A stretch of 64,000 nucleotides of DNA from CAZPBN01 sp964584935. Its GTDB lineage: Bacteria; Acidobacteriota; Aminicenantia; Aminicenantales; Aminicenantaceae. The position numbers and the translations under genes were made by a program. Below, piece after piece: positions 8,350-17,691 of this stretch. Where the stretch lies: assembly GCA_964584935.1 (NCBI GenBank), contig CAZPBN010000005.1:1-64000 (forward strand), read 5' to 3'. The notes under the pieces are model-generated. The model searched no databases. It was not told the origin of the DNA and saw nothing but the letters and a program-made list of their open reading frames with translations. How positions within the stretch are numbered: position 1 is the first letter of the stretch; each line of letters starts with the position of its first letter.

Positions 8350-9675
8350 ATGCCAGAGAATAAATATTTGAACAGAAGAAATTTTTTAAAAAGTTCTTCT
8401 CTAGGTATGCTGGGAGCTGGATTTTCATTTAAGAAAAGCTGGAGTCGTTCCAAAGATGATGTTCAAAGTACAGAGAATGTCGATAAGCCAAAAGTCAAAG
8501 AATATCGTTTGCTAGGAAGAACAGGATTCAAGGTGTCTGATATTGGGGCTGGTGCAATGTATGATGAAGGCGTATCAGGTACAGCAATGGATGCAGGCAT
8601 AAACTACATCGATACGGCGGAACAGTATCCAGGTCATCATAAGCTTGTGGCGGAAGTTCTAAAAGGGAGAGACCGGAAATCCATTTTTATCACCACAAAG
8701 CTTCAAGTAAAAAAAGATAAATCCAAACAAGGATTCATTAAGAGAACCAGGAAATGTCTGGAAGAAATAAACACAGAATATATTGATTGCCTGATGATGC
8801 ATATGGCAGAAACAGTCGATATGTTGAAGACAGAAGGTTTCCATGAAGCCATGAATGAGCTGAAAGCAGAGGGACGGGTGAGATTTGTGGGAGTTTCAAA
8901 CCATGGATCTTTTTGGTTTAGGGATTCCCCTGAAACAATGGAGAAGGTTCTGCTGGCTGCAGCCGAAGATGGCCGTTTTGATGTGTTTTTAATGGCTTAT
9001 AATTTTCTTAAAATGGACCAATCTGAGAAGATTCTACAGGTATGCAAGGAAAAAAAGATCGGGGTTGCCATTATGAAATCCACTCCGGTTGCTATCTATT
9101 ATTCCCTGAAGTCACGAGTTAATGAATTGAAAAAAAGAAAGGAAAAAGTCAATCCTCTCTATGTTGAAGGATTGAAGAGATACAAAGACAAACTGGATAA
9201 AGCCCAGGATTTTATAAAAAAGAATAATCTCAACAATCCTGATGAAATAAAAAAAGCAGCAGTCCGGTTTGTTTTGAATAATCCCAATGTCGGTACGGTC
9301 TGTTGTGTGGCACGAACCTATGATGAACTCGATCAATTCATTGGACTTTCGGGGAAAAAACTCAGCCAATTGGATAAACAAACACTTTCAAAATATGCCC
9401 AAGGATGTGGTGATTTATACTGCAGGCATGCATGCGGAATATGCGAACCCAGCTGTCCCCAGGGGGTGCCGGTTAATACCATTATGAGATACAGTCACTA
9501 TTTCTTTGCCCAGGGAAGAGAACAGGATGCGATGCGAAAATATGCAGCGATTCCCGGAATCAAGGCTGAGGTTTGCGGAGTATGTGAAGGATACTGTGAA
9601 AGAGCCTGTCCCTATGGAGTCCCTGTCCAGGGCAAGCTCATTCTTGCTCATGACCAGCTTTCAGTAGCTGGATGA
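8350..9675 (+). CDS. Tat-exported aldo/keto reductase with C-terminal 4Fe-4S domain
   Basis: 441 aa. The N-terminus has a twin-arginine signal (NRRNFLKSSS followed by a hydrophobic LGMLGAGF). An aldo/keto reductase barrel spans about 50-340, with catalytic tetrad candidates Asp/Tyr in DTAEQY, Lys in ITTKL and His in LMMHM. The C-terminal tail carries cysteine clusters (CGDLYCRHACGICEPSCP, then CGVCEGYCERACP) like the ferredoxin-type tails of iron-sulphur aldo/keto reductases. A GGAGG site lies 4 bases before the ATG. It likely acts in the periplasm; substrate unknown. The barrel appears shortened at its start (GAGAMYDEGVSGTAMDAGINY lacks part of strands 1-2). Confidence 0.88.
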   Translation: MPENKYLNRRNFLKSSSLGMLGAGFSFKKSWSRSKDDVQSTENVDKPKVKEYRLLGRTGFKVSDIGAGAMYDEGVSGTAMDAGINYIDTAEQYPGHHKLVAEVLKGRDRKSIFITTKLQVKKDKSKQGFIKRTRKCLEEINTEYIDCLMMHMAETVDMLKTEGFHEAMNELKAEGRVRFVGVSNHGSFWFRDSPETMEKVLLAAAEDGRFDVFLMAYNFLKMDQSEKILQVCKEKKIGVAIMKSTPVAIYYSLKSRVNELKKRKEKVNPLYVEGLKRYKDKLDKAQDFIKKNNLNNPDEIKKAAVRFVLNNPNVGTVCCVARTYDELDQFIGLSGKKLSQLDKQTLSKYAQGCGDLYCRHACGICEPSCPQGVPVNTIMRYSHYFFAQGREQDAMRKYAAIPGIKAEVCGVCEGYCERACPYGVPVQGKLILAHDQLSVAG

Positions 9676-9711
9676 ACCAATTTCCGATTCTCATTTATCA
9701 AAAAGAAGAAT

Positions 9712-11367
9712 TCAGAATTTCTCGTCGTATTTTGTCCAGAGGTCATCTCCCAGTTTCCAGCATCTTTTAACAACATTTTTTCCCCATTTGAGGCTATAAT
9801 CGGTGAGGAAATCCTTTGCTTTTTCAGGGTCTTTTTTAAAAAGTTCCAGCGCTTTTTTTTCGATCTCTTTTTGATGGGAAAACAATTTTTCTTGTAAAGG
9901 ACTCCATACTTTTTGAACATCATATCGCATATCTCCCCACCGCTGGGCAGCAATTGTTCCGGTTCTGTTGAAAGCCCACCAGGCTGAATCGCGGGTGTAG
10001 CCATTTTTTCGGCCTGGAGTTTTATAGCATTTTGGAACATCAAGAATACTGCAGTAAAAAGGAACATATATGGAGGTAGCGACATTATCGAGAGCAAGCC
10101 AGACAACGCCTCCGATTTCATCAGGCAGGTCTTCCCTGGATTGGGTGATAGTGGCATACATGGTGTACCATCTGGCAATGGTTCGTTCTCCTAATTCTCC
10201 CCACCCTCCATTAATATTAAATATTTTATTCATTTCATAAGGCATGAATGGATTGGCAAAGGGAGATATAACGCTTTTTCCTTCCTCATTTGTTGTGGTG
10301 ATGTTCTTTACAAAATTGAAATCGGTTCCTTCATAATAATCTTGGAAGATAGAAACCAGCTTCTTTAATGTGACCTTTTTATCCGGTTTGACTGAAAACG
10401 GATAATTTTCTGAGTTAGGATGCAATCCTAAAGAAGGAGCCATGAGGCTAAGAACCCGCCATTCTCGACGTCTGACAGCAAAAGACGTGCGGCTTGAAGG
10501 GGCATAGGCATAGCAAAACTCAAATGGTCCGGATTCTGGATTCCACCAGTTGTTCTCTTTAGCTATTTGAAATACATTTTTTGAAGCCATGAAATATTCT
10601 GGATTATTAAGGTCAATCTGTCGGATTCGGCTTCCGTTTGCACATACGGAAACATGAGCGTCTGGAACTCTTTGTGCAACCCAAACAGAACCAATTCTAT
10701 CTTTTCCGGGCCCGAGTATTTCTAAATGCCAGACTTCTGTTGTGTCAGCAATAGTCAAACACTCTCCTCCATCATTATATCCGTATTTCTTTGTAAACTC
10801 TCCGGCAAGTTTAATGGCTTGACGAGCTGTTTTGCAGCGTTCAACCATAAGCTGAACAAGTTGTTGGCAATCTATCAATCCCTTATCTGATCTCAGTTCC
10901 TTGCGCCCTCCAAATGTCGATTCACCAATGGCTAATTGATGTTCATTCATACAAGGATATGCTGTATTGATATATCCGTGGGTAACCGTTTTCTGAGGGA
11001 TATCACCGGTTGGAACATATTTATAAGCGGGCATAGCCATGGAATCGTCATTGATGCGTTTCTTTAAAGTTATCAATGCATTCTTTTCATGCTTTTTTCT
11101 CTTTTTTATATCAAACCAGGACTGAGTCCGGTGACTGTCACAGGTATGGGAAGTTGAAACCCAACCGCCCTCAGAGGCATCTTTTCCTACTGTAATGGAT
11201 GTGCATCCATCTGGATCGTGGTTATAAAATTTCGAATATGATTGAGATGTTTCTTTTTTAAGGGATAATCCTTCTAGATGACCTTGAGAAAACAAAAGTG
11301 CTATAAAAAAGAGGAAGGCTATTGAAACTGTTCGGCTAAATGTTTTTACGGATTTTAATTTTATCAT
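9712..11367 (-). CDS. Secreted peptidase family C69 (dipeptidase-like)
   Basis: 551 aa, with an N-terminal hydrophobic signal (about 14-32). The mature N-terminus contains DGCTSITVGKDAS; its cysteine is the expected Ntn-type nucleophile of family C69. Other family features are WVSTSHTCDSH, NEHQLAIGESTFGG and GYNDGGECLTIADTTEVW. In most C69 enzymes the cysteine becomes N-terminal after processing; here about 54 residues precede it. C69 dipeptidases cleave dipeptides with broad specificity. It converges with the aldo/keto reductase gene. Confidence 0.88.
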   Translation of the reverse strand: MIKLKSVKTFSRTVSIAFLFFIALLFSQGHLEGLSLKKETSQSYSKFYNHDPDGCTSITVGKDASEGGWVSTSHTCDSHRTQSWFDIKKRKKHEKNALITLKKRINDDSMAMPAYKYVPTGDIPQKTVTHGYINTAYPCMNEHQLAIGESTFGGRKELRSDKGLIDCQQLVQLMVERCKTARQAIKLAGEFTKKYGYNDGGECLTIADTTEVWHLEILGPGKDRIGSVWVAQRVPDAHVSVCANGSRIRQIDLNNPEYFMASKNVFQIAKENNWWNPESGPFEFCYAYAPSSRTSFAVRRREWRVLSLMAPSLGLHPNSENYPFSVKPDKKVTLKKLVSIFQDYYEGTDFNFVKNITTTNEEGKSVISPFANPFMPYEMNKIFNINGGWGELGERTIARWYTMYATITQSREDLPDEIGGVVWLALDNVATSIYVPFYCSILDVPKCYKTPGRKNGYTRDSAWWAFNRTGTIAAQRWGDMRYDVQKVWSPLQEKLFSHQKEIEKKALELFKKDPEKAKDFLTDYSLKWGKNVVKRCWKLGDDLWTKYDEKF

Positions 11368-11540
11368 GTTTCCTCCATATTTTTTTTGAAGATTCCATTT
11401 TGTTTTTAATACATTATGATTATATTTAAAAATCTTTCGATATCAAATAAAATTGAAAATAAAGATTCAAATGAACTTGTTTCATCTTTAGGTTACAAAG
11501 GAGGTTGCTAAATTTTATAGAGGTGTGATAATATTTTTTT

Positions 11541-11978
11541 GTGGCAAATTTAATAGCAAGTTTTCTCCTCATTTCGATTATCCAAGTTTCCTCTGTATCA
11601 ACTCAGGATATTGAAAAGGCTTTCCTTCAGAATGATGCGAAAACACTTTATCAACTTATACCTGAGAATTATTTTATTAATATTTCATTGCCTGAACCTA
11701 TTTCATTTTCAGACCAGGTATCCAATCAGCAAGCCTATTTTCTTTTTAAAAAAATATTTTCTTCTTATCTGACATTTGAATTTTATTCAATGGATAGGTT
11801 CTCGGTTTTTTCAGAAAAAAAAAGTTTTATTTTTAAGGGAAGGTGGTCTTTTCAAGATAGGAAAAACAATAATAAATATGTTTTTCATATATTCTTTTAT
11901 ATGAAATCTTTTGAGAGAAAAAATGAAAATAAAGAGGATTACTTAAAAATTGTTGAGATTAAGGCAGAAAGAATTTGA
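11541..11978 (+). CDS. Small exported DUF4783-like protein
   Basis: 145 aa. GTG start preceded by a T-run. The N-terminus is hydrophobic (LIASFLLISIIQVSS) and probably a signal peptide. The body (DIEKAFLQNDAKTLYQLIPENYFI ... FIFKGRWSFQDR) resembles NTF2-like DUF4783 proteins, a tentative match. The stop overlaps the TTG start of the kinase gene by four bases (TTGA), so translation is probably coupled and the two products may work together. A strong AAAGGAGG lies 40 bases upstream in another frame, so the exact start is uncertain. Confidence 0.6.
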   Translation: MANLIASFLLISIIQVSSVSTQDIEKAFLQNDAKTLYQLIPENYFINISLPEPISFSDQVSNQQAYFLFKKIFSSYLTFEFYSMDRFSVFSEKKSFIFKGRWSFQDRKNNNKYVFHIFFYMKSFERKNENKEDYLKIVEIKAERI

Positions 11979-14900
11979 AAAATCATAGAACCTTTTTTAA
12001 AAAAAATGCATTTTTTACTATTTTTATTATCGGAACGGCTCTTTCTTTAGTTTTTCTGATTCTTTCCATCTTTCCTCCCCGTATTTTCTCTCCTCATTCC
12101 CCTTATGACGGAATTGATCAGATAAGAAAAAAAACAAATGAAATTAAAAATGAATTTTCTGAGCTTATTTCTGATATCAATGAAAAAAAGCAATTGATTT
12201 CACCAGATTCATTCCCTGAAGAAAAAGATAAAATCTTTGCTTTGTTCAAAGATGTTATTAGGGATAAAAAGATAGAAGGAATTGGTTATTATGGAAATAG
12301 AAGAAATCTTGTTCTCTGGTTCGGAAATGTATTTGACTTGAATTTAACTTTTACTGAAGAAGAAGTAGAACATATCATGGAACACAATCAATCTTCTATC
12401 CTTGTTATCAATAAGGCTTCCATTTATCTTATTTCTTTGAAAAGATTGAAGAAAGAAGAATTTGTGATTTTTTACAGACTTTTAGCTTTTATTCCTGAAT
12501 TTAAAGCCTCCTATCTTACAGAATATCATTTCTTAAAACCAAAATTATTAAATATTAGTGAGATATATTACTGGGATTTTCGTGAAGATATTTCCGGATT
12601 TGAGAATCTTTTTTCAAGACATGACGATGAGTATATTAGCCATTCCGGTCTTCGTGATGATATACAAACAATTCTTTTCCCCATACGGAATGAACAAAAC
12701 AAAATATTGGCAACTGTTACCATTAGCAATCCCTCTGCTTCTTCAAAAATCTCAGGCCAGAAGGAAAATTTCCTTTTTGTTTTCTATGTGTTGATATGGA
12801 TATCTTTATTTTTTCTGGTTGTTTATTTAATAAAGATTCAATTTTCCCCGAAAAATAGAAAATTATTGTATGGACTGTTTGTCATTTTAATTTTAATTGG
12901 ATTGAGATTGATACTGATTCCTTTAAGCACATTGAAAAAGATCCAGTTTTTACCTTTATTTTCCCCTTCTGATTCCAGCTTCATATCGTTTATAAATTTG
13001 TGCAAATCTCCGGCTGATATTTTTCTCACTTCGATTACTCTCCTTCTGATCATGAGTTGTTTGTTCTATTATTCAAGAGATTTATTAAAGAAGAGAAAGC
13101 TCAAAAAACCATGGGTATTATCTTTGGCTGTGAATTTTATTCTTATTGCTGTCTCTCTGTTTTTTATATTTATTTTTCAAAAAATTTTGTCAAAAATTGT
13201 GTTCCACTCAAATATCAATTTGCTGAATTTCTCTTTGGATCTTTCTTTTTTTGCTCTTCATTTCAGTATCATTTTTCTTTTTTCTTTTTGTATACTTGCC
13301 ATTATCTTCATATTCAGAATTGTAAAATTTTATTCCTTCAATATATATCTGCCTTTTTTTATATTTCTTTTGGAATTTGGAGTGTATATTTTTATTTTTG
13401 ATAAGAGAAATATTATATGGCTTAATGCTTTCCAGGGGATCATTCTTTGTTCCATCCTTCTACTTTCTTTTTATCCCGAGTTCATAGCAAAAAGAAAAGA
13501 AGTTCTTTTTTTGATGTTTCTTTTTGTCGTTTTCTTTGTGCACTTTTCCCTTAATGCTTATACAACCAGAAAAAAGCACCGAATAATACAGTATTCACTT
13601 CAGCATATTATAAAATCAAAAGATCAGTGGGGAGCGTATTTTTTAAATCAATCCCTTCAAGTGATTGATCAAGAGAGGGAAATAATAATTTCTTTCTTAA
13701 AAGATGAAGAGACTTTCGATCTTGCAAAATCTTTGTGGGAAAGAACCCTCATGTCGAAGTTTAACTGGTATTCCAGTCTGGAAATCCAAAAAGCTGAAGG
13801 GGCTGTTCTTTCGAGATTTTCTTTAAATGTTCCTAGTGACTATCATATTAGTGTGGATCAACCCATCACTCAAGATTGGTCTTTATCCAGATGGAATATT
13901 CCCTATATGGGGAAAGATAAAGAGTTTCTAATTGCATATAGAGACTTCATTGAAGAGGATACTCATTTGGGAAGAATCACTGTTTATCTTTCTATCGATT
14001 ATGATATGATGCCTTTTCTTTATTCAGCCAATCCCTATTTTGAACTCACTAGGGCTTCATCCATTCCTTCTCTCTATCAAATTGAACTGGGATTTTTGAT
14101 TTTTGATCTCGACGGAAAATTGCTTTTTAACCCGAACAGGATATCTGCGGGAATTCATCCGCAGCTACTCAAAAAAATCAAGTCTTCCAAGACTCCTCTA
14201 TGGACAACTTTTGAAGAGAAGAACAATGAGTATAATTCTTTCTTTTTTAAGAAAGAAGGGAGAATATTTTCTCTTTTTCTTAAAAAGTATGATTTTTTTT
14301 CCTATTCTGTAGAATTTTTTAAACTTTTTTTCTTGTACTTGATAATTGTTTTATTTTTTATCTTGTTTTTCAGACAGATTCTGAAAAGGGAAAGTTTAAA
14401 AGACCTTTTCTGGTCTTTTTCAAACCGGGTTTACATTTCTTTTATTGCCATTGCCCTGATTCCTCTTTTGCTTTTTACTTTTTCAACCAGGAGTTTTTTC
14501 AACAGAGTTTTCACAGAAAAGTTAACTGAGAAAGCAGAAGAACGGGCAAGAATAGCTCAACGGGTGATGGAAGATTTTATATTTCTTCAGGAAGAAGCCC
14601 AGGCATCTCATACTCTGCCTGCTGAAGATGTTATGTTATGGGTGAGTTCGACAATATCCAATGATGTCAATCTTTATCAGGATGGGAGATTGGTTTCATC
14701 AAGCCATCAGGAATTTTTTGATTCAGGACTTCTTCCTGAAATAATAGATGGAGAAATTTACTATAAAATAAAGTATGAGAACAATTCTTTTTACACAAAG
14801 ACCCAAAAGATTGGAGATTATTCGTTTTATAATCTCACTGTTCCCTATTTTTTTAGGGATTCGATTTTGTTCATTTCTCTGCCTTTTCCTCTTGAACAAC

Positions 14901-15844
14901 AGGAATTATCTAAATCCACAGAAGAATTAATAGAATTTCTGTTCTTCATTTCCACTTTTTTCATAGCTTTAGTGTTGGTTCTAGCGAGAGCAATCGGGAG
15001 TATGATAGTGACACCTATAAGAAAATTGTTGGTGGGGACAAAAGAAGCCAGTCTTGGAAATCTTGAAATATCTATTAAACATAATTCCCAGGATGAGATG
15101 AGAACTCTTGTCGATAATTTCAATTCAATGATAAGAAATTTAAAGAAACACAAGCATGAAATTACAGAGATGAGTAGAAAAGTTGCCTGGGCTGATATTG
15201 CCCGTAAAGTTGCTCATGAAATAAAGAATCCTCTGACTCCGATCCATCTTTCAGCCGAACACTTATTGAAAGTTTATGAAGATAAAAATGGAGATTTTGA
15301 TAAGGCTCTCAAAGAGTCTGTGTCATATATAATCAAAGAGGTTGAGCATTTGAGAAATACAGCACAAAGATTTTTGGAGCTATCAAAGAAGACCTCTATT
15401 AAAAAAGAACCTTTTGACTTAAAACAATTGGTCAGAGAAACAGTCGATCCTTATAAAAATATGCTGTCAGAAAGAATTCGTTTTTTAATCGATTTTGATG
15501 ACAGTGATTTGATTTTAACCGGTGACAGAACGGATATACAAACAGTTTTGAGGAATATTTTCACAAATGCCATTGAAGCTATTCCGGAGAAAGGGTGTAT
15601 AGAAATCAAAGCGGGGTCTGAAAATAACAAAATAGCCATAGAAATCAATGACACAGGAATTGGTATGAATAAGCACGTTTTGAACAATATATTCAAACCG
15701 GACTTTTCCACAAAAGATGCTGGAACAGGGATCGGATTATCTATTTCTAAAAAGATTATTGAAGATCATGATGGATCGATTAAAGTGTGGAGCCAAAGAA
15801 ACAAAGGAACCAGGATTCTAATCACATTTCCTGTGGAGAAATAA
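11975..15844 (+). CDS. NtrY-like membrane sensor histidine kinase
   Basis: 1289 aa with TTG start. A first membrane helix (about 12-33) is followed by an extracytoplasmic region and a block of about eight hydrophobic helices (265-510). A second sensor region ends in helices near 785-800 and 830-850, then a further one near 985-1005. A HAMP segment (VTPIRKLLVGTKEASLGN) follows. HisKA has the H-box AHEIKNPLTPI (His about 1081). HATPase_c has NIFTNAIEAI, NDTGIGM and GTGIGLSIS. The H-box and order fit NtrY-type kinases. No response regulator follows, so it is an orphan here. Confidence 0.88.
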   Translation: MKNHRTFFKKNAFFTIFIIGTALSLVFLILSIFPPRIFSPHSPYDGIDQIRKKTNEIKNEFSELISDINEKKQLISPDSFPEEKDKIFALFKDVIRDKKIEGIGYYGNRRNLVLWFGNVFDLNLTFTEEEVEHIMEHNQSSILVINKASIYLISLKRLKKEEFVIFYRLLAFIPEFKASYLTEYHFLKPKLLNISEIYYWDFREDISGFENLFSRHDDEYISHSGLRDDIQTILFPIRNEQNKILATVTISNPSASSKISGQKENFLFVFYVLIWISLFFLVVYLIKIQFSPKNRKLLYGLFVILILIGLRLILIPLSTLKKIQFLPLFSPSDSSFISFINLCKSPADIFLTSITLLLIMSCLFYYSRDLLKKRKLKKPWVLSLAVNFILIAVSLFFIFIFQKILSKIVFHSNINLLNFSLDLSFFALHFSIIFLFSFCILAIIFIFRIVKFYSFNIYLPFFIFLLEFGVYIFIFDKRNIIWLNAFQGIILCSILLLSFYPEFIAKRKEVLFLMFLFVVFFVHFSLNAYTTRKKHRIIQYSLQHIIKSKDQWGAYFLNQSLQVIDQEREIIISFLKDEETFDLAKSLWERTLMSKFNWYSSLEIQKAEGAVLSRFSLNVPSDYHISVDQPITQDWSLSRWNIPYMGKDKEFLIAYRDFIEEDTHLGRITVYLSIDYDMMPFLYSANPYFELTRASSIPSLYQIELGFLIFDLDGKLLFNPNRISAGIHPQLLKKIKSSKTPLWTTFEEKNNEYNSFFFKKEGRIFSLFLKKYDFFSYSVEFFKLFFLYLIIVLFFILFFRQILKRESLKDLFWSFSNRVYISFIAIALIPLLLFTFSTRSFFNRVFTEKLTEKAEERARIAQRVMEDFIFLQEEAQASHTLPAEDVMLWVSSTISNDVNLYQDGRLVSSSHQEFFDSGLLPEIIDGEIYYKIKYENNSFYTKTQKIGDYSFYNLTVPYFFRDSILFISLPFPLEQQELSKSTEELIEFLFFISTFFIALVLVLARAIGSMIVTPIRKLLVGTKEASLGNLEISIKHNSQDEMRTLVDNFNSMIRNLKKHKHEITEMSRKVAWADIARKVAHEIKNPLTPIHLSAEHLLKVYEDKNGDFDKALKESVSYIIKEVEHLRNTAQRFLELSKKTSIKKEPFDLKQLVRETVDPYKNMLSERIRFLIDFDDSDLILTGDRTDIQTVLRNIFTNAIEAIPEKGCIEIKAGSENNKIAIEINDTGIGMNKHVLNNIFKPDFSTKDAGTGIGLSISKKIIEDHDGSIKVWSQRNKGTRILITFPVEK

Positions 15845-16133
15845 TAGTAAACCATAAAATATGAGATGAAGAGAAGGGAGGATTGGATTATTTTGAATTG
15901 GGAGAAGTTCTACTTACTGTTTTAGACCGATTTTTAAATTATAAAATAGGGATCTTCCGATTGCTTTTTCTTATTTGATATTTTATCCAGTACTTAAAGA
16001 AAAATGCTCTTTGTTTTTATGGATCGAATAGAAAACGCAAGTTGTTCCTCACATGTTATCAGATTACAGCTTGACATGCAACATGTATTATAGCACTCTG
16101 TAATAACGTTACATAAAACGAATGGAGGATATA
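15845..16133. other. Gap before the RHH-like gene, holding its likely control region
   Basis: No gene is supported in the first 180 bases. From 16051 onward there are repeated ACATG(T) words (16051, 16074, 16081), a palindrome TGTAA-TAACG-TTACA (16099-16113), and a possible -10 TATTAT (16086-16091) with ATTACA 17 bases before it. A TTGACA at 16071 is too close to TATTAT to pair with it. These fit an autoregulated promoter. Confidence 0.45.
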
Positions 16134-16532
16134 ATGAATGATCAGAAAGAGAATGTGAATGAGAAAAGCAAAGAAAAAAAGAAAAAATATAATGCATTTG
16201 ATGAATTTGGGAATCAAGTAGAAAGATTCGCTTCAAAAACAGCAGAATCCATTAAGAAAGCTATAGATAAGGCTTTGGCTTCAAGAAATACTGTTCTCAC
16301 TATCAGGGTTAATGATGAGTGTAATAAAAAATTAGGCATGCTTGTTGATGCGGGATTATTCAGAAGCAGATCTGAAAGTGCAGCATTTCTTATTCAGGAG
16401 GGAATCAAAGTTCAGGAAGACTTGTTTAAAAAAATTGAAAATAAATTGGAAAAAATCGATAAAATCAAGGAAGAACTCAAAACTATCATTACAAATGAAA
16501 TGAACGAAAAGAAACAGTCGGAATCTAAATAG
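16134..16532 (+). CDS. Ribbon-helix-helix-like DNA-binding protein
   Basis: 132 aa from ATG 16134, preferred over 16122 because GGAGG sits 5 bases upstream. The lysine/glutamate-rich N-terminal third looks disordered. The centre (about 58-95) reads NTVLTIRVNDECNKKLGML, then FRSRSESAAFLIQEGI, the beta-strand/helix/helix pattern of ribbon-helix-helix repressors. A coiled-coil tail (KKIENKLEKIDKIKEEL) follows. It may bind the palindromes just upstream. No toxin gene is adjacent. The RHH call is by pattern and moderate. Confidence 0.6.
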   Translation: MNDQKENVNEKSKEKKKKYNAFDEFGNQVERFASKTAESIKKAIDKALASRNTVLTIRVNDECNKKLGMLVDAGLFRSRSESAAFLIQEGIKVQEDLFKKIENKLEKIDKIKEELKTIITNEMNEKKQSESK

Positions 16533-16596
16533 TTAAAAGATAATTCTAGAGAATAAAATTCCTTTTTGAATAAGAACTTATCTTATCACCTGATAT

Positions 16597-16643
16597 GAAA
16601 AAAGATTTACTCTTATAGAGTTGTATCACTTAAATCTTTTTTC
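16597..16643. terminator. Bidirectional terminator between convergent genes
   Basis: A perfect 13-bp inverted repeat: GAAAAAAGATTTA (16597-16609) and TAAATCTTTTTTC (16631-16643), 21-base loop. The A and T tracts give a U-run on both strands. It lies between the convergent ends of the RHH-like gene and the small membrane protein gene. Confidence 0.7.
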
Positions 16644-16651
16644 TTGAAAGA

Positions 16652-16900
16652 TTATTCTTTATCTTTTTTTTCTTCTTCTTCTTCTTCTTCTTCTGTTTCC
16701 TGTTCTAATTTTTTTGTTCTTGCTGCATCCTTGATACTACTAATTCCAGCAATTAAGGCAATAAGTCCACCAAAAAAGAGAATAAGAGGAATACAACCAA
16801 AAACAAGATCAATAAATTCCTGGCACCAGACAAAAAGAACCAAATACACGCCTCCGGCAATAGCGATGATTCCTCCAATGATTGCAATGACTTTTCCCAT
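16652..16900 (-). CDS. Small two-helix membrane protein with poly-glutamate tail
   Basis: 82 aa. Two hydrophobic helices (about 3-25 and 33-54) with glycine-rich faces (AIIGGIIAIAGGVYL; LILFFGGLIALIAGI) are followed by a cytoplasmic-type charged tail ending in eight consecutive glutamates and KKDKE. TTCTGGAGG on the coding strand gives a good ribosome site, supporting a real gene. The glutamates are encoded by a perfect (GAA)8 tract (16670-16693), so tail length could vary without a frameshift. Function unknown. Confidence 0.65.
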   Translation of the reverse strand: MGKVIAIIGGIIAIAGGVYLVLFVWCQEFIDLVFGCIPLILFFGGLIALIAGISSIKDAARTKKLEQETEEEEEEEEKKDKE

Positions 16901-17032
16901 TTGAATTCCTCCAGAAAAAGATTTTAATTTTTATCGATGCGCATTATATCAAAACAAAAAATAAGAAGCAACAGAAAAATATTTGTAATTGTTTAAACAT
17001 GTCAATAAAATAAATGGTATAGGATTTGGCTG

Positions 17033-17620
17033 ATGATTAAAGCTGTGATTTTCGATATGGACGGGACGATTGTTGAAGCTCCTTACAATTGGAAGCAGAT
17101 AAAAGCCAAATTGAACACAGAAGGGAAGCCAATCCTTTCCTATCTTGACAGCTTAAACGGGGCAAAGAGAGATGAGAAATGGGAAATATTGGAGAGGGTT
17201 GAAGATGAGGCGACAAAGAAAGCTGTTATAAAAGAGGGAATAGTTGAATTGCTTGATTTCTTAACTGAAAGAGATGTTAAAAAAGCACTTGTGACCAATA
17301 ATTCAAAAAGGAATGTCATTTATCTCTTGAAGAAGTTTAAATTGGATTTTGATCTTATCATTTCAAGGGAATATGGCTTATGGAAACCATCCGGGGCTCC
17401 CTTTATTGCTGTGATGGATATGTTAAAGGTTTCAAAAGAGGAATGTTGTGTTGTGGGGGATTCACCTTTTGATATTGAAGCCGCCATGGATTCAGGGATC
17501 AATAAGATTTTTATTGTCAATGATAAAAAACATAAATTGGATCCATTAAAGGCGGAAATATTTGATTCCTTACAGGATCTGCATAGGAGACTTGAACAAT
17601 TCATTGAGGAAGGAAAATAA
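17033..17620 (+). CDS. HAD-family phosphatase
   Basis: 195 aa, with the haloacid dehalogenase motifs: I, FDMDGTIVE (nucleophile aspartate near residue 8); II, VTNNSKRN; III/IV, the lysine of LWKPSG and GDSPFDIEAA. The cap between motifs I and II is short and helical (subclass I), as in phosphoglycolate phosphatase/beta-phosphoglucomutase-like enzymes. Substrate cannot be named from sequence. The gene stands 71 bases before the VIT/VWA gene. Confidence 0.88.
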   Translation: MIKAVIFDMDGTIVEAPYNWKQIKAKLNTEGKPILSYLDSLNGAKRDEKWEILERVEDEATKKAVIKEGIVELLDFLTERDVKKALVTNNSKRNVIYLLKKFKLDFDLIISREYGLWKPSGAPFIAVMDMLKVSKEECCVVGDSPFDIEAAMDSGINKIFIVNDKKHKLDPLKAEIFDSLQDLHRRLEQFIEEGK

Positions 17621-17691
17621 TCTGCATGTAACTTTTTAAAAACTATAAAGTTTTATATAATAAATATGAACAATATTGGAGGAGGGAAAAA

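Noticed and set aside
9648..10178. 176-codon open frame overlapping the C69 peptidase in another frame of the same strand
   Set aside because: It lies wholly within the peptidase gene, reads as low-complexity shadow sequence, and has no ribosome site or family pattern.
16071..16091. TTGACA near TATTAT before the RHH-like gene as a promoter pair
   Set aside because: Only 9 bases separate them, far from the 16-18 bp spacing required.
16134..16900. RHH-like gene plus small membrane protein as a toxin-antitoxin pair
   Set aside because: The genes converge and are separated by a bidirectional terminator, so they are not an operon.
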